Positions 1 through 8,621 of a stretch of 64,000 nt of DNA are shown one piece after another. The notes under the pieces are model-generated. The model ran no database searches and had not been told where the DNA came from. It worked only from the letters and a program-made list of their open reading frames with translations. Origin of the DNA: DATAOG01 sp963757395 (GTDB lineage: Bacteria; Pseudomonadota; Alphaproteobacteria; Geminicoccales; Geminicoccaceae). The DNA is taken from assembly GCA_963757395.1 (NCBI GenBank), contig CAVWRK010000016.1, positions 1 to 64,000 on the forward strand. Reading direction: 5' to 3'. A program made the position numbers and the translations under genes. Positions within the stretch are counted from its first letter, which is position 1; each line of letters opens with the position of its first letter.

Positions 1-330
1 GCGCTCACGACCCGGCCCGGCCGCGCAGGCGGATCGCCCGCGAGCGGCACTCCCTGCATGCCTCGCCTTTCGATCGCGGCCGCCGAACGGCCGCGCCCTT
101 TGGCCATTGCCGCCCCCCGACCGCGCCATTTTCGAGCGAGCGGCGCGGATTGTCCAAGGATTTTCAAGAACTGTCGACGCGGACCGCCTGATCGAGATCG
201 CGGCTCTCAGTCGCACGCGCCCGGCCGGCCCAGGTGAGATGATCTGCCGATCGTCACCGTGATGGCGACGCCTACCTGCTCGGAGGCCCGTATCGGGCCG
301 AGTTCAGACGGTCGCTCAAGGGGGCGCCGT
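1..330. other. Non-coding stretch, no gene supported
   Basis: GC-rich sequence downstream of the minus-strand pcm gene. Open frames that cross it have no recognisable protein character and only mirror pcm. I see no tRNA and no hairpin followed by a T-run. It may hold the end or promoter of a gene lying left of the window, but nothing in it can be assigned. Confidence 0.4.
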
Positions 331-1000
331 TCATCGCACCGTCTCGAGCAGCCCGAACCGCACGGACATGAGCTCTCGAACATGGGTCCGGCCCGCGCTG
401 TCCTTCTCGACCACCGTCAGCTTCTGTTCCTCGGCCGGACCGGTGGGCAGCACCATCCGGCCCCCGGGCTTGAGCTGCTGGATCAGGGCCGGAGGCACCA
501 GCTCCGCCGCCGCGGTCACGATGATCTTGTCGTAGGGCGCATGGTCCGCCCAGCCCAGAGCGCCATCGCCGATGCGGATGCCGACATTGTCGTAGCCCTG
601 CCGGCGCAGACGCTCCTCCGCCTCGGCGGCGAGCTCCTCGATGATCTCGACGCTCCAGACCCGGCGCACGAGCTGGCTGAGCAGCGCCGCCTGGTACCCG
701 AGACCGGTGCCGATCTCGAGCACGACATCGTCCGGCCGCGGCTCCAGCAGATCGGCCATGACCGCGACGATGAAGGGCTGCGAGATCGTCTTGTCGAAGC
801 CGATCGGCAAGCGGCGTGTCGTGATAGGCGTGCGGCGCCAGCAGCTCCGGCACGAACACGTGGCGCGGCACCCGCGCCATCGCCGCCAGCACCCGTTCAT
901 CGAGGGCCGACTTGCCCAGTTCGTCGCCGGCAAGGTCGACGTAGATCCCGATCACCTCGACCATGTGCCGGCGCAGGATCGCGAAATGCTCGTCCCTCAT
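331..1000 (-). pseudogene. pcm: Protein-L-isoaspartate O-methyltransferase, frameshifted
   Basis: PCMT repairs isoaspartyl residues in aged proteins by SAM-dependent methylation in the cytosol. The N-terminal third (from MRDEHFAILRRHMVEVIG to the H-D-T-P-L segment) lies in one frame. The rest, including P-I-G-F-D-K-T-I-S-Q-P and the SAM-binding LEIGTGLGYQAA, lies in the next frame. Family proteins read H-D-T-P-L-P-I-G without a break, so removing one base near 806-808 restores a protein of about 222 residues, the normal length. The ATG at 1000 is chosen because GGGGAGG lies about 7 bases upstream; an open frame extends further up but has no support. Either a genuine null allele or a one-base insertion error. 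Confidence 0.85.
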
Positions 1001-1151
1001 GGGAAGCCTCCCCTTGGGTGGAGCCGGCAGCGCCGCGTCCGCCACGCCGCTCAAAGACAAAGGTAGGGGCCGGGCGACCTGCCACCAACGAGCCGTCCCC
1101 TATTATAGGCGGTCGATTCGGGCTGGTCCTCCGGCTTCGCGGCTGGCCGCC

Positions 1152-2084
1152 TCACGCGGCAGGGTGGCGGGGGCGGGTTGGCAAATAGGTGGGCAAAATC
1201 TCTTCGACCGCCCTCGGTTCGAAGCCGAGCTCGGCGAACGACAAGGCCTTCGGGCCGACGACATTGTCGCGTTTCATCAGCACGACCTGGTCGCGGGAGA
1301 TCGGGCGCTTCGGCAGTGGCGCCAACGCGGCAGCCAGAAGCTCCCAGACGAAATATGGCACCGGCATCAGCAGCCGTCTGCGACCAAGCTGGCGGAGCAG
1401 GAGTTGCAGGAGCGCCTTGTACGTGTAGGCGTTGGGCCCGCCCAGCTCGTAGATCTTGCCTTGCGCAGCCTCGGTCGTCAGCGCGCGCGCAACCGCCTCT
1501 GCGACATCGCCCACGTACACGGGTTGCAACCTGACGGTGCCAGGGCCGAACAGGGGTAAGATCGGCATCAGACGCGTCAGCGCGGCCAGCGAATTGAAGA
1601 ACGCGTCCTCGGGCCCGAACATGACGCTCGGGCGAAGGATGGTGGCCCGTGGAAACGCTTCTCTGACCAGGTGCTCGCCGCGGGCGCGGGCGCGGACGTA
1701 GGTTGACTCGGACCCGGGGTCGGCACCGATCCCCGACAGGTGAACCAGCCGCCGGACCCCTGCTCTCGCCGACGCGCGCGCGACGTGCAGGGCGCCCTGG
1801 CCATGGATCGCCTCGAAGGTGGCCCCGCTCCGCTCGACATAGTGGCCGACCGTGTTGACCACGGCGTCCGAGCCAGCCACGGCCGGACCCACCGTCGCCT
1901 CATCCCAGACGTCGGCGTGGACTGTCGTGATCGGCCCGGCGCTGCTGAGCTTGGTCAGGAACGACGCGCCTTCGGGGTGCCGCACGGCGACGCGTACGGC
2001 CGCGCCGTCGCTGGCCAGGCGCTTGACGATCTGACGACCCAGAAAACCCGAACCGCCAAACACGGTAACTTGGCTGTAGGACAT
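1152..2084 (-). CDS. NDUFA9-like NAD(P)-binding Rossmann protein (atypical SDR)
   Basis: 310 residues. The N-terminus carries the extended-SDR dinucleotide motif GGSGFLG (residues 10-16), followed by R-V-A-V-R-H-P, and the middle has the L-Q-P-V-Y-V-G-D-V-A segment typical of the complex I NDUFA9 subunit family. In alphaproteobacteria such proteins are thought to accompany NADH:quinone oxidoreductase, or to act as NAD(P)H-binding epimerase relatives. No catalytic Y-x-x-x-K is evident. It follows the HpcH aldolase after about 140 bases and precedes pcm, so it may be its own transcript. Family assignment is firm; its role in this organism is inferred. Confidence 0.8.
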   Translation of the reverse strand: MSYSQVTVFGGSGFLGRQIVKRLASDGAAVRVAVRHPEGASFLTKLSSAGPITTVHADVWDEATVGPAVAGSDAVVNTVGHYVERSGATFEAIHGQGALHVARASARAGVRRLVHLSGIGADPGSESTYVRARARGEHLVREAFPRATILRPSVMFGPEDAFFNSLAALTRLMPILPLFGPGTVRLQPVYVGDVAEAVARALTTEAAQGKIYELGGPNAYTYKALLQLLLRQLGRRRLLMPVPYFVWELLAAALAPLPKRPISRDQVVLMKRDNVVGPKALSFAELGFEPRAVEEILPTYLPTRPRHPAA

Positions 2085-2225
2085 GTCGGATGCCCCGGAT
2101 AGGACGGCCGCGAGGCTATCACGAGCGGGGGCAAGTGCGGGAGAGGCGGATCAAGCTCAAAGTTCGTGGCGGGGCGATCGTGCCGGTGACGACGCCAGCG
2201 CCGGAAGGTCCCTGGAAGTGGTCGA

Positions 2226-3002
2226 TCAGAGGCCGGCACGCAGCCGCTCGAGCCCGCCCTTGCTCGGATCGCCCATGAGGAAACCGAGGTCGGAGGAGTA
2301 CATGACCAGGCCCATGCCCTTGGCGAGCCAGGCCTGGAGCGCGTCGACACTGGCCATGTGGATCGCCGAGACGACGCCATGGCGCCCGGCCGCGGCCATC
2401 ATCGTCTCGATCGCGGCGTCGAGCCGGCCCGGCAGGTCCGGTTCGCCGAGACCGAGCGAGACCGAGAGGTCCTCGGGCCCAACCAGGGCCACGTCCACGC
2501 CCGGCACCGAGAGGATGGCATCGATGCTCTCGATCGCGGCCTTGCGCTCGATCTGAGCGATCGCGATCGTGTCCTCGTTGTTGATCCGGACGAACTCGGC
2601 AAGCGGCCGGAAGTCGTAGCCGCTGTGCGGCGCGTCCGACGACATGCCGCGCCGGCCGAGCGGCGGATATTTGATCGACTGCACGAGCAGCTCGACGTCG
2701 GCAGGGCGCTCGACCCGCGGCAGCATGACGCCGACCGCCCCCTGATCGAGGATCCGGCCGATCAGCTCGTATTGCGGGCCGGCGACCCGGACCAGCGGTG
2801 CGATGCCGGCCAGCCGGGCGGCGCGGATGATCTCGGCTGCGGTCTCGAGAGTGTAGGCGCCGTGCTCCATGTCGAGCATGAAGAAGTCGAAGCCCACCTG
2901 CTTCAGGATCTGGGCGATCGCCGGCGTGCGCACCTCCTGCACCATGGTGCCGATCAGGGTCTCGCCGGCCCTGAGGCGCGCGCGCAGATGGCTTCGTGGC
3001 AT
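2226..3002 (-). CDS. HpcH/HpaI family aldolase (2-keto-3-deoxy acid type)
   Basis: 258 residues, the usual length for class II metal-dependent aldolases of the HpaI/RhmA/GarL group, which split 2-keto-3-deoxy sugar acids or 4-hydroxy-2-oxoheptanedioate into pyruvate and an aldehyde. Diagnostic segments are M-L-D-M-E-H-G-A-Y (metal-site Glu and active-site His region), G-A-V-G-V-M-L-P-R-V, Y-P-P-L-G-R-R-G and P-G-V-D-V-A-L-V-G-P-E-D-L-S. It starts 35 bases after a permease gene on the same strand, so it is probably the last gene of the amino-acid ABC operon. That suggests the imported compound is a substituted amino acid or sugar acid feeding a retro-aldol step. A paralogue lies at 51953-52723. 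Confidence 0.85.
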   Translation of the reverse strand: MPRSHLRARLRAGETLIGTMVQEVRTPAIAQILKQVGFDFFMLDMEHGAYTLETAAEIIRAARLAGIAPLVRVAGPQYELIGRILDQGAVGVMLPRVERPADVELLVQSIKYPPLGRRGMSSDAPHSGYDFRPLAEFVRINNEDTIAIAQIERKAAIESIDAILSVPGVDVALVGPEDLSVSLGLGEPDLPGRLDAAIETMMAAAGRHGVVSAIHMASVDALQAWLAKGMGLVMYSSDLGFLMGDPSKGGLERLRAGL

Positions 3003-3037
3003 CGTGGTGGTCTCCAGTCGATCCGGGCCGGGGGCGC

Positions 3038-3709
3038 TCAGGTGCCGACCGTCCGCAGCATGCGCGTCTCGAGATGGGAGACCGCGCGGGTCAGCGGGAA
3101 GGCGACGGCGAAGTAGAGGAAGGCGACGGTGGTCAGGAGCTCGATCGGCCGCGCCGAGATGTTGGAGATGTTCTGGCCGACGTACATCAGATCGCTCATC
3201 CCGACCACCGAGACCAGCGAGCTCTCCTTGAACAGGCTGACGCTGTTGGACAAGAGCGTCGGAATCGCGAGGCGGATCGCCTGCGGGAACACGATGTAGC
3301 GGACCCGCTGGTAGGGCTTGAGCCCGAGCGCCACGCCCGCGTCGATGTGGTCCCTTGGGATCGCGTGCAGGGCGGCGCGAAAGCTCTCCGAGGAGATCGC
3401 GGCCATGAACAGGGTGAGCGCGATCACCGAGGACGTAAAGTTGCTGATCTCGATGCCGAGCACGATCGGCAGGCAGAAGAAGATCCAGAACAGCTGGACC
3501 AGGACCGGCGTGCCGCGAAAGAACTCGACGTAGGCGGTGCTGACGATGCGCAGCGTGCGCGAGCGGCTGACCCGCATGGTGCTGAGCACGAAGCCGAGCA
3601 GCGAGCCCAGCAGGATGCAGATGGCGGTGAACTCGATGGTCGTGAGCAGCCCGATCAGGAGCACGTTGAAATAGTCGGCGATCACGCCGAACGAGAAGTC
3701 GTAGCTCAT
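3038..3709 (-). CDS. Polar amino-acid ABC transporter permease (HisM/GlnP type)
   Basis: 223 residues of hydrophobic inner-membrane protein with about five transmembrane segments. The EAA loop is present around G-V-A-L-G-L-K-P-Y-Q-R-V-R-Y-I-V-F-P-Q-A, and the N-terminal half carries E-F-F-R-G-T-P-V-L-V-Q, both hallmarks of the HisM/GlnP/ArtQ permease family. It is closely similar to the upstream gene at 3727-4398, from which it is separated by 17 bases; the two probably form a heterodimeric channel. Part of the operon SBP-ATPase-permease-permease-aldolase. The imported solute cannot be read from sequence. Confidence 0.9.
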   Translation of the reverse strand: MSYDFSFGVIADYFNVLLIGLLTTIEFTAICILLGSLLGFVLSTMRVSRSRTLRIVSTAYVEFFRGTPVLVQLFWIFFCLPIVLGIEISNFTSSVIALTLFMAAISSESFRAALHAIPRDHIDAGVALGLKPYQRVRYIVFPQAIRLAIPTLLSNSVSLFKESSLVSVVGMSDLMYVGQNISNISARPIELLTTVAFLYFAVAFPLTRAVSHLETRMLRTVGT

Positions 3710-3726
3710 CGCGCCATCCCCCGCCC

Positions 3727-4398
3727 TCAGCCGCCGATCTTGGCGGCCAGCCGGTCCTCGACCAGCTTCACGGCCTGGCCGATCGGGAAGGCGATCGCGA
3801 AATAGAGGAAGGCGACCGTGGTCAGGGTCTCGATCGGCCGGTAGGTCTGGGTCGCGAGCAGCTTGCCCTGGTACATCAGATCCGCGATCGCGACGATCGA
3901 GACGAGCGCGCTCTGCTGAAAGGCGCCGATGCCGTTGGTCATCAGCACCGGCACCGCGAGACGGATCGCCTGGGGCAGGATGATGGTGCGCACCCGCTGG
4001 AAGGGCGACAGGCCGAGCGCCACGCCGGCATCCAGATGGGCGTGCGGGATCGCCTGGATCGCGGCCCGATAGGCCTCGGCGTTGAAGGCGGTGAGATTGA
4101 GGCTGAGCGCCAGGAGCGCGCTGCCGAACGGGCTGATCGCGAGGCCGAACAGGATCGGCAGGCAGTAGAACACCCAGACGATCTGCACCAGCATCGGCGT
4201 GCAGCGAAAGAACTCGATGAAGGCGGTCGCCGGCCAGGCGAGCAGGCGCAGCCGGCTCATGCGCATGAGGGCCACGACGAAGCCCGCGACCAGGCCGATC
4301 AGGATGGTGAGACCGGTGATCTCGAGGCTGAGCCTGAGGCCCTCGAGCAGCATGTCGAAATGCCGCCAGACGAAGAAGAAGTTGAATTGATAGTTCAT
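3727..4398 (-). CDS. Polar amino-acid ABC transporter permease (HisQ/GlnP type)
   Basis: 223 residues and the same fold as its downstream neighbour, with the family segment E-F-F-R-C-T-P-M-L-V-Q and an EAA loop at G-V-A-L-G-L-S-P-F-Q-R-V-R. Several hydrophobic helices place it in the inner membrane. It starts 45 bases after the ATPase gene and ends 17 bases before the second permease, so translation is probably closely linked. The pair likely arose by duplication and forms the transmembrane channel for the periplasmic binding protein encoded at 5343-6167. Confidence 0.9.
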   Translation of the reverse strand: MNYQFNFFFVWRHFDMLLEGLRLSLEITGLTILIGLVAGFVVALMRMSRLRLLAWPATAFIEFFRCTPMLVQIVWVFYCLPILFGLAISPFGSALLALSLNLTAFNAEAYRAAIQAIPHAHLDAGVALGLSPFQRVRTIILPQAIRLAVPVLMTNGIGAFQQSALVSIVAIADLMYQGKLLATQTYRPIETLTTVAFLYFAIAFPIGQAVKLVEDRLAAKIGG

Positions 4399-4443
4399 CT
4401 TACGCGTTGCGGACCACGGGCCTTCTGGCGACCTCGAGCCACG

Positions 4444-5262
4444 TTACCCGACGATGAAGTGATCGAGGAAGTCGCGGGTGCGGGCTTCGGCCGGTGCCGT
4501 GAAGATGCGCTCGGGCGGCCCCTGCTCCATGATCCTGCCCTGATCGATGAACGCGACCCGGGTCGCGATCTTGCGCGCGAAGTCCATCTCGTGGGTGATG
4601 ATCATCATCGCCATGTTCTGCTCGGCGAGCTGCAGCATGACGCTCAGCACCTCCTTGACCAGCTCCGGGTCGAGCGCCGAGGTGATCTCGTCGAACAGCA
4701 TCAGGCGCGGTTCCATCATCAGCGCGCGGGCGATCGCGACCCGCTGCTTCTGGCCGCCCGAGAGCCGGTTCGGATAGGCGTCGGCCTTGTCCAGGAGGTT
4801 GAAGCGTTCGAGCAGGGCGCGCCCGGCCTCGACCGCCTCGGCCTTGCGCTGCCGGCGCACCAGGACCGGCGCCAGCACCAGGTTCTGCATGACCGAGAGA
4901 TGCGGGAACAGGGTATAGTGTTGGAATACCATGCCGACCCGGAGCTGGATGCGCTTGTCGACGAACGTGCGATGGCGTCGGGCGCCGGGGCGCGCCTCGA
5001 TGTAGACCTGGTCGTCGAAGGCGATCTGGCCGCGGTCGATCTCCTCGAGGCCCATGACGCAGCGCAGGAGCGTACTCTTGCCGCCGCCGCTCGGGCCGAT
5101 CACGACCAGGCGCTCGTTCTCGGCCAGGTCGAGATCGAGCGCGCGCAGGACGTGCAGCTGCCCGAAATACTTGTCGAGCCCCTGAATCCGGAGCAAGCGC
5201 TTGGCAGCGCCGGAGTTTGGGACGATCGCGGCCTCCCGGGTGGCTGGCTCCAGCATCGTCAT
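4444..5262 (-). CDS. Amino-acid ABC transporter ATP-binding protein (GlnQ/HisP type)
   Basis: 272 residues. Walker A GPSGGGKST lies at residues 56-64, the ABC signature LSGGQKQRVAIARAL in the middle, Walker B L-M-L-F-D-E-I-T-S-A-L-D-P follows, and the H-loop is in I-I-T-H-E-M-D-F-A. This is the standard layout of the PAAT ATPase that powers uptake of polar amino acids. About 25 residues precede the conserved start of the domain, so a start nearer residue 20 is possible. It lies 80 bases downstream of the binding-protein gene and 45 bases before the first permease. Function within the transporter is secure; substrate unknown. Confidence 0.92.
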   Translation of the reverse strand: MTMLEPATREAAIVPNSGAAKRLLRIQGLDKYFGQLHVLRALDLDLAENERLVVIGPSGGGKSTLLRCVMGLEEIDRGQIAFDDQVYIEARPGARRHRTFVDKRIQLRVGMVFQHYTLFPHLSVMQNLVLAPVLVRRQRKAEAVEAGRALLERFNLLDKADAYPNRLSGGQKQRVAIARALMMEPRLMLFDEITSALDPELVKEVLSVMLQLAEQNMAMMIITHEMDFARKIATRVAFIDQGRIMEQGPPERIFTAPAEARTRDFLDHFIVG

Positions 5263-5342
5263 CCAGACGGCATCCTAGCCGGTTCGCGAGCGTGCGCCAG
5301 CCCTGCCGGGGGCCGCCTGTCCCGGCAGGGCGACGCCAAGGT

Positions 5343-6167
5343 TCACTCCTTGGTGGCCAGGATCTGGGTGACGTAGTGGTTCATCCACTGGTCCATGACG
5401 CCCTCGGCCCGCAGCTCCTCGATCAGGATGTCGAGCGCCTGGATGTCCTCGAGCGACACCGTCTTGCGGAAGCCGAAGGCGATCCCCTGCTTGGCGATCG
5501 CCGGGTCGGGAAGGACGGTGGCGCTCCACTCCGGATGGCTTTCGGCGAACAGCATGTTGCCGTCGGAGTCGTCGGCCAGGACGTCGGCCCGGTTGGAGAT
5601 CACCGCCATCCGCGAGGCGTCGAAGTCCGGCAGCCGCGCGATCGTGGCGTTCTTGATCAGGGGCGTGATCGAGTGGTCCTGGGCGGTGCCCGACATGACC
5701 GCGATGGTCACGCCCGGCTTGTCGAAGTCGGCCAGCGACGTCCAGCTCGGGTCGATCTTCTTGTCGTTCTTATTGTAGACCAGCGAGATCTGATAGAACC
5801 AGTACGGCGCCGAGTAGTTGATGGCGATCGCCCGGCGCGGGGTGCGGTTGAGGGCGACCGCGATGTCCCACTTGCCGGCCTGCATGCCGGCGATGATGTT
5901 GTCCCAGGTGGTGTCTTCCACCTGCAGCTTGACCTCGAGCGTATCGGCCAGCTGGCGCAGCACGTCGATCGCGACCCCGCTCCACTCGCCGGTCTTGGGG
6001 TCGCGGATGGCGTGCGGGGCGGCGACCGCGGCGCCGACCTTGAGCACGCCCTCGCTCTGGACCTTTTCCCAGAGCTTCTCCTGGGCCTTGGCCGGACTGC
6101 CGGCGAGCAGCCCGACCAGGGCCAGCGCGGTCACAGACGCCAGCGCCATTCTCACGATGCTACGCAT
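5343..6167 (-). CDS. Periplasmic amino-acid-binding protein of the ABC transporter
   Basis: 274 residues. An N-terminal Sec signal peptide (two Arg, a hydrophobic run, then S-P-A-K-A-Q-E) precedes a type II periplasmic binding protein fold of the SBP_bac_3 family, with the recognisable V-L-K-V-G-A-A start and the segment T-G-E-W-S-G-V-A-I-D-V. It captures the solute for the two permeases. GGAGGT sits about 8 bases before the ATG, which fixes the start. As first gene of the operon it faces a 350-base non-coding region containing a perfect TTGTCGACAA palindrome at 6255-6264, a plausible operator. Confidence 0.9.
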   Translation of the reverse strand: MRSIVRMALASVTALALVGLLAGSPAKAQEKLWEKVQSEGVLKVGAAVAAPHAIRDPKTGEWSGVAIDVLRQLADTLEVKLQVEDTTWDNIIAGMQAGKWDIAVALNRTPRRAIAINYSAPYWFYQISLVYNKNDKKIDPSWTSLADFDKPGVTIAVMSGTAQDHSITPLIKNATIARLPDFDASRMAVISNRADVLADDSDGNMLFAESHPEWSATVLPDPAIAKQGIAFGFRKTVSLEDIQALDILIEELRAEGVMDQWMNHYVTQILATKE

Positions 6168-6254
6168 ACTCGGACCTCCGCGGTGCTTGGGCGCGAGCCG
6201 GGCCTGCCGGCTTCATGCCACCTGTTCATTCGGTGCCGAAAAACTGTACGCAAA

Positions 6255-6264
6255 TTGTCGACAA
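6255..6264. promoter_or_regulatory. Palindrome TTGTCGACAA, candidate operator
   Basis: A perfect 10-base inverted repeat about 90 bases upstream of the binding-protein start. Its TGTCGACA core recurs at 9950-9957 in the divergent promoter next to a GntR-family regulator gene. FCD/FadR-type GntR proteins commonly bind T-G-T-n(2-3)-A-C-A half-site pairs, so the match is reasonable. Binding is inferred only. Confidence 0.35.
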
Positions 6265-6442
6265 GGGGCAACACGCTAGCCCGAGACTGTGTCGGGAGCA
6301 CACGCTAGGCCGGCGTCGTTGAGGGGGCGCGCGATATCCATCGGCACTGGCCGCCTTCGAGCGCACCGGTAGCAAAAACCTAGTGGTCCAAACCTGAGGG
6401 ATGGTATCCGGCCCGCACCCCGGCTCTCGGACAAAACCGCGC

Positions 6443-6465
6443 GGCCGCTCGTAACCCAAGCGGCC
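6443..6465 (-). terminator. Weak hairpin downstream of the nuclease-like gene
   Basis: The arms ggccgct and agcggcc form a 7-bp stem with a 9-base loop, about 60 bases past the stop codon of the gene at 6524. On the minus strand it is followed by GCGCGGTTTTG, a short T-run. The layout resembles a factor-independent terminator, but the T-run is short and displaced. Confidence 0.3.
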
Positions 6466-6523
6466 ATTGGCGTGGGTCGCCAGGCCAAGCTGACGGGCGA
6501 GGATCTGAAGGAGATCGGCAATT

Positions 6524-7654
6524 TCAACCGGTTGGTTTTTTCAGCACGCCTTGAACGACATTCGGACCCGGCGGCGGCTCGCCGAACACCGTGGCGGCCG
6601 GGCCAGGATGCGGTCGGGATTGATCTTGTGACCGACCAGGGCTCACCAAGCCAAGGACCCACTGTCCCGCGCCGTCGGAAAAGACCTCATATCCGATCAC
6701 CTCGAAATCGTCGTGGCCGCTCGTCGGAAAGCTCTTGTATAGCGTTCCGTCTCCCAGGAACAAACACGGAACACCATACTTCTGTAACGGATCCAAGAAA
6801 GAAATAATGTTGAAATCCGTAGCCGCCTTCAACTCCAGTCCTGTGCCTGCGTCGGTTCCGTCGTCGAGCAACAGATCAGGCCCCTTGGTGCAGAGTTTAC
6901 GCACTCTCTCGCCAAGGGCCGCGACGACTTCTACTTTGAGCCAGGCTTCGATGCCGGTTTTGGGGAACCGTTTCACGTTGTGTAGGTCACCCGCTCGCAT
7001 CTTCACCTGTGCAAGCACTGGGGCAAACACCACGCTCCGAAGATAGCTACCCTTGAACCTGGCCACCGTATGGACGTAGCGGGCGAGTCCGTCGAGCAGC
7101 AGCGCTGGATTCTGGAATGGACCGAAGACGACAACCTTGCGGGGGCGTTTTGACGTCGCGATCTCTTGCCACTCGAGATCCTGGGCAAATTTGCGAAACG
7201 CCCGTTGGTTGATGCCGGGCTGGCCACCTCCGACCCTTCCTGTATGCCCGATGTATAGACGCCCCAACTTATCGCGAAGGAAGACGCCGGCCGTGCGGGT
7301 GTTCTCGCCCTCATGGGGCGGGTTGATCTCGACCGTGGTGGTGAGCGAAGAGTGCCGGTTCGGGTCGGCAACTCCGAAGCCGCACCAAAAACGGTCAACC
7401 AGCTTCCCCGACGGATACTCCTTCGGCGGCCTTACGAAGAGGCCCCAGATTCCGGCCGACGCATGCCAATGGACTTCGTCGACTGGATGGCCTCCGCCCC
7501 GAAAGCCGAAGACATGGTCCCGAAACAAAGCTGCGCCCGTCGCGAACGCTCGCTCGAACGCCTCGAAAGCCCGGAAGCTTTCGTCGCGCTCGGTGACAAG
7601 GGTCAGATGACGACCAGCGATCGTGGTGCCAGGAGCGGGGCTCGCACTCGTCAT
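6524..7654 (-). CDS. Putative PD-(D/E)XK-fold nuclease, isolated island gene
   Basis: About 376 residues from the ATG at 7654; the frame extends to a TTG at 7744, and neither start has a strong ribosome-binding site. I do not recognise the whole protein. In the C-terminal half, P-D (residues 259-260) is followed after 13 residues by E-L-K (274-276), with an upstream helix containing E-A-W-L-K-V-E. This is the layout of the PD-(D/E)XK nuclease core. The N-terminal half has a Trp/Gly-rich segment (W-H-A-S-A-G-I-W-G-L-F and G-H-T-G-R-V-G-G-G-Q-P-G-I-N) that could be a recognition domain. Codons end in A or T more often than in neighbouring genes, and it stands alone between unrelated operons, suggesting lateral transfer. 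No methyltransferase partner is adjacent. Confidence 0.6.
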   Translation of the reverse strand: MTSASPAPGTTIAGRHLTLVTERDESFRAFEAFERAFATGAALFRDHVFGFRGGGHPVDEVHWHASAGIWGLFVRPPKEYPSGKLVDRFWCGFGVADPNRHSSLTTTVEINPPHEGENTRTAGVFLRDKLGRLYIGHTGRVGGGQPGINQRAFRKFAQDLEWQEIATSKRPRKVVVFGPFQNPALLLDGLARYVHTVARFKGSYLRSVVFAPVLAQVKMRAGDLHNVKRFPKTGIEAWLKVEVVAALGERVRKLCTKGPDLLLDDGTDAGTGLELKAATDFNIISFLDPLQKYGVPCLFLGDGTLYKSFPTSGHDDFEVIGYEVFSDGAGQWVLGLVSPGRSQDQSRPHPGPAATVFGEPPPGPNVVQGVLKKPTG

Positions 7655-7880
7655 GGGTAGCCGATAAGCTAAGCCGACATTCCCCAGTGTCGGCGCCTGA
7701 ACGCCAACTCTGCGCCGTTCATGGACGCAAGGCAAGGGTTGCAAGGGCCGGAGCGCGGCCAGTACCAGCCCTGCCTTGTATCACCATGAGCTCGAATGGC
7801 TGTCACTGGGCTAAGAGCTGAACTCCCGGGAGCACTCCCAAGCCCGCGTGCATCAGGTACCTTCCGTTGGATCTCGACCT

Positions 7881-8585
7881 CTAGACGTGCCGGGTGAGGC
7901 CGCCGTCGACCCGGATGTTCTGGCCGGTGATGTAACCGGCGCCATCGGACAGCAGGAAAGCGATCGTCTTGGCCATCTCCGCGACCGTGCCGATCCGCTG
8001 CGCCGGCACCCGCAGCCGGCTCTCCTCGCTCTGGGGCAGGCTGTCGATGAAACCGGGCAGGACGTTGTTCATGCGGATGCCGGCCTTGGCATACTGGTCG
8101 GCGTACAGCTTGGTGAAGCCCGCGAGCGCCGCCCTGAGCGATGCCGAGACCGGGTAGGCGGGCTCCGGCTCGAAGGTCGCGAAGGTCGAGACGTTGACGA
8201 TCGCGCCACCGCCCTGCGCGACCATGACCGGGGTCACCAGGCGACAGATCCGGACCACGTTCAGGAGCAGCATGTCGAGCCCGGCGTGCCAGTCGCGATC
8301 CGGGATCTCGAGCAGCGCGCCCTTGGGCGGGTGGCCGGTGTGGTTGACCACCGCATCGATCCGGCCGTAGCGCTCGCGGCAGGCGGTGACCAGGCGTTCG
8401 AGGTCGCGGGCCTCGGTGACCGAGCCGCGCACCGCGATGCCGCCCAGCTCCGCCGCCAGCCGCTCGACCGCCTCCGAGCGCGACATCAGCGCCAGCCGAT
8501 AGCCGGATGCCGCCAGCTCGCTCGCGACCGCAGCGCCGATGCCGCCGCCGGCACCGGTGACGATCGCTACCCGCTCAGCTGCCAT
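7881..8585 (-). CDS. SDR-family oxidoreductase with degenerate catalytic motif
   Basis: 234 residues. The Rossmann motif T-G-A-G-G-G-I-G lies near residue 10 and the C-terminal Y-I-T-G-Q-N-I-R-V-D-G-G is typical of classical SDRs. The usual Y-x-x-x-K is not intact: the aligned segment reads A-Y-P-V-S-A-S-L-R-A, with Ala where Lys is expected. It belongs to an SDR subgroup with the M-N-N-V-L-P-G-F-I-D segment. It starts 36 bases after the DadA-like gene on the same strand, so the two probably share a transcript and a pathway. The reaction is unknown. Confidence 0.8.
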   Translation of the reverse strand: MAAERVAIVTGAGGGIGAAVASELAASGYRLALMSRSEAVERLAAELGGIAVRGSVTEARDLERLVTACRERYGRIDAVVNHTGHPPKGALLEIPDRDWHAGLDMLLLNVVRICRLVTPVMVAQGGGAIVNVSTFATFEPEPAYPVSASLRAALAGFTKLYADQYAKAGIRMNNVLPGFIDSLPQSEESRLRVPAQRIGTVAEMAKTIAFLLSDGAGYITGQNIRVDGGLTRHV

Positions 8586-8621
8586 GTCCGATCTGCTCCT
8601 GCTGTGGGCCCCCGTGGCTTA

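Larger units (their letters stand above)
6168..6523. other. Intergenic region, no gene supported
   Basis: The right boundary between the ABC transporter operon and the nuclease-like island gene. It holds the operator-like palindrome at 6255-6264 and a stem-loop at 6443-6465. A short minus-strand open frame (roughly 6226-6520) reads as a plausible but unrecognised peptide; no family or start site supports it. Base composition is less GC-rich than the flanking operons, as in the adjacent island gene. Confidence 0.4.

Noticed and set aside
2226..3002. Citrate lyase beta subunit
   Set aside because: Length and motifs match HpaI/RhmA aldolases; no citrate lyase alpha or gamma genes are nearby.
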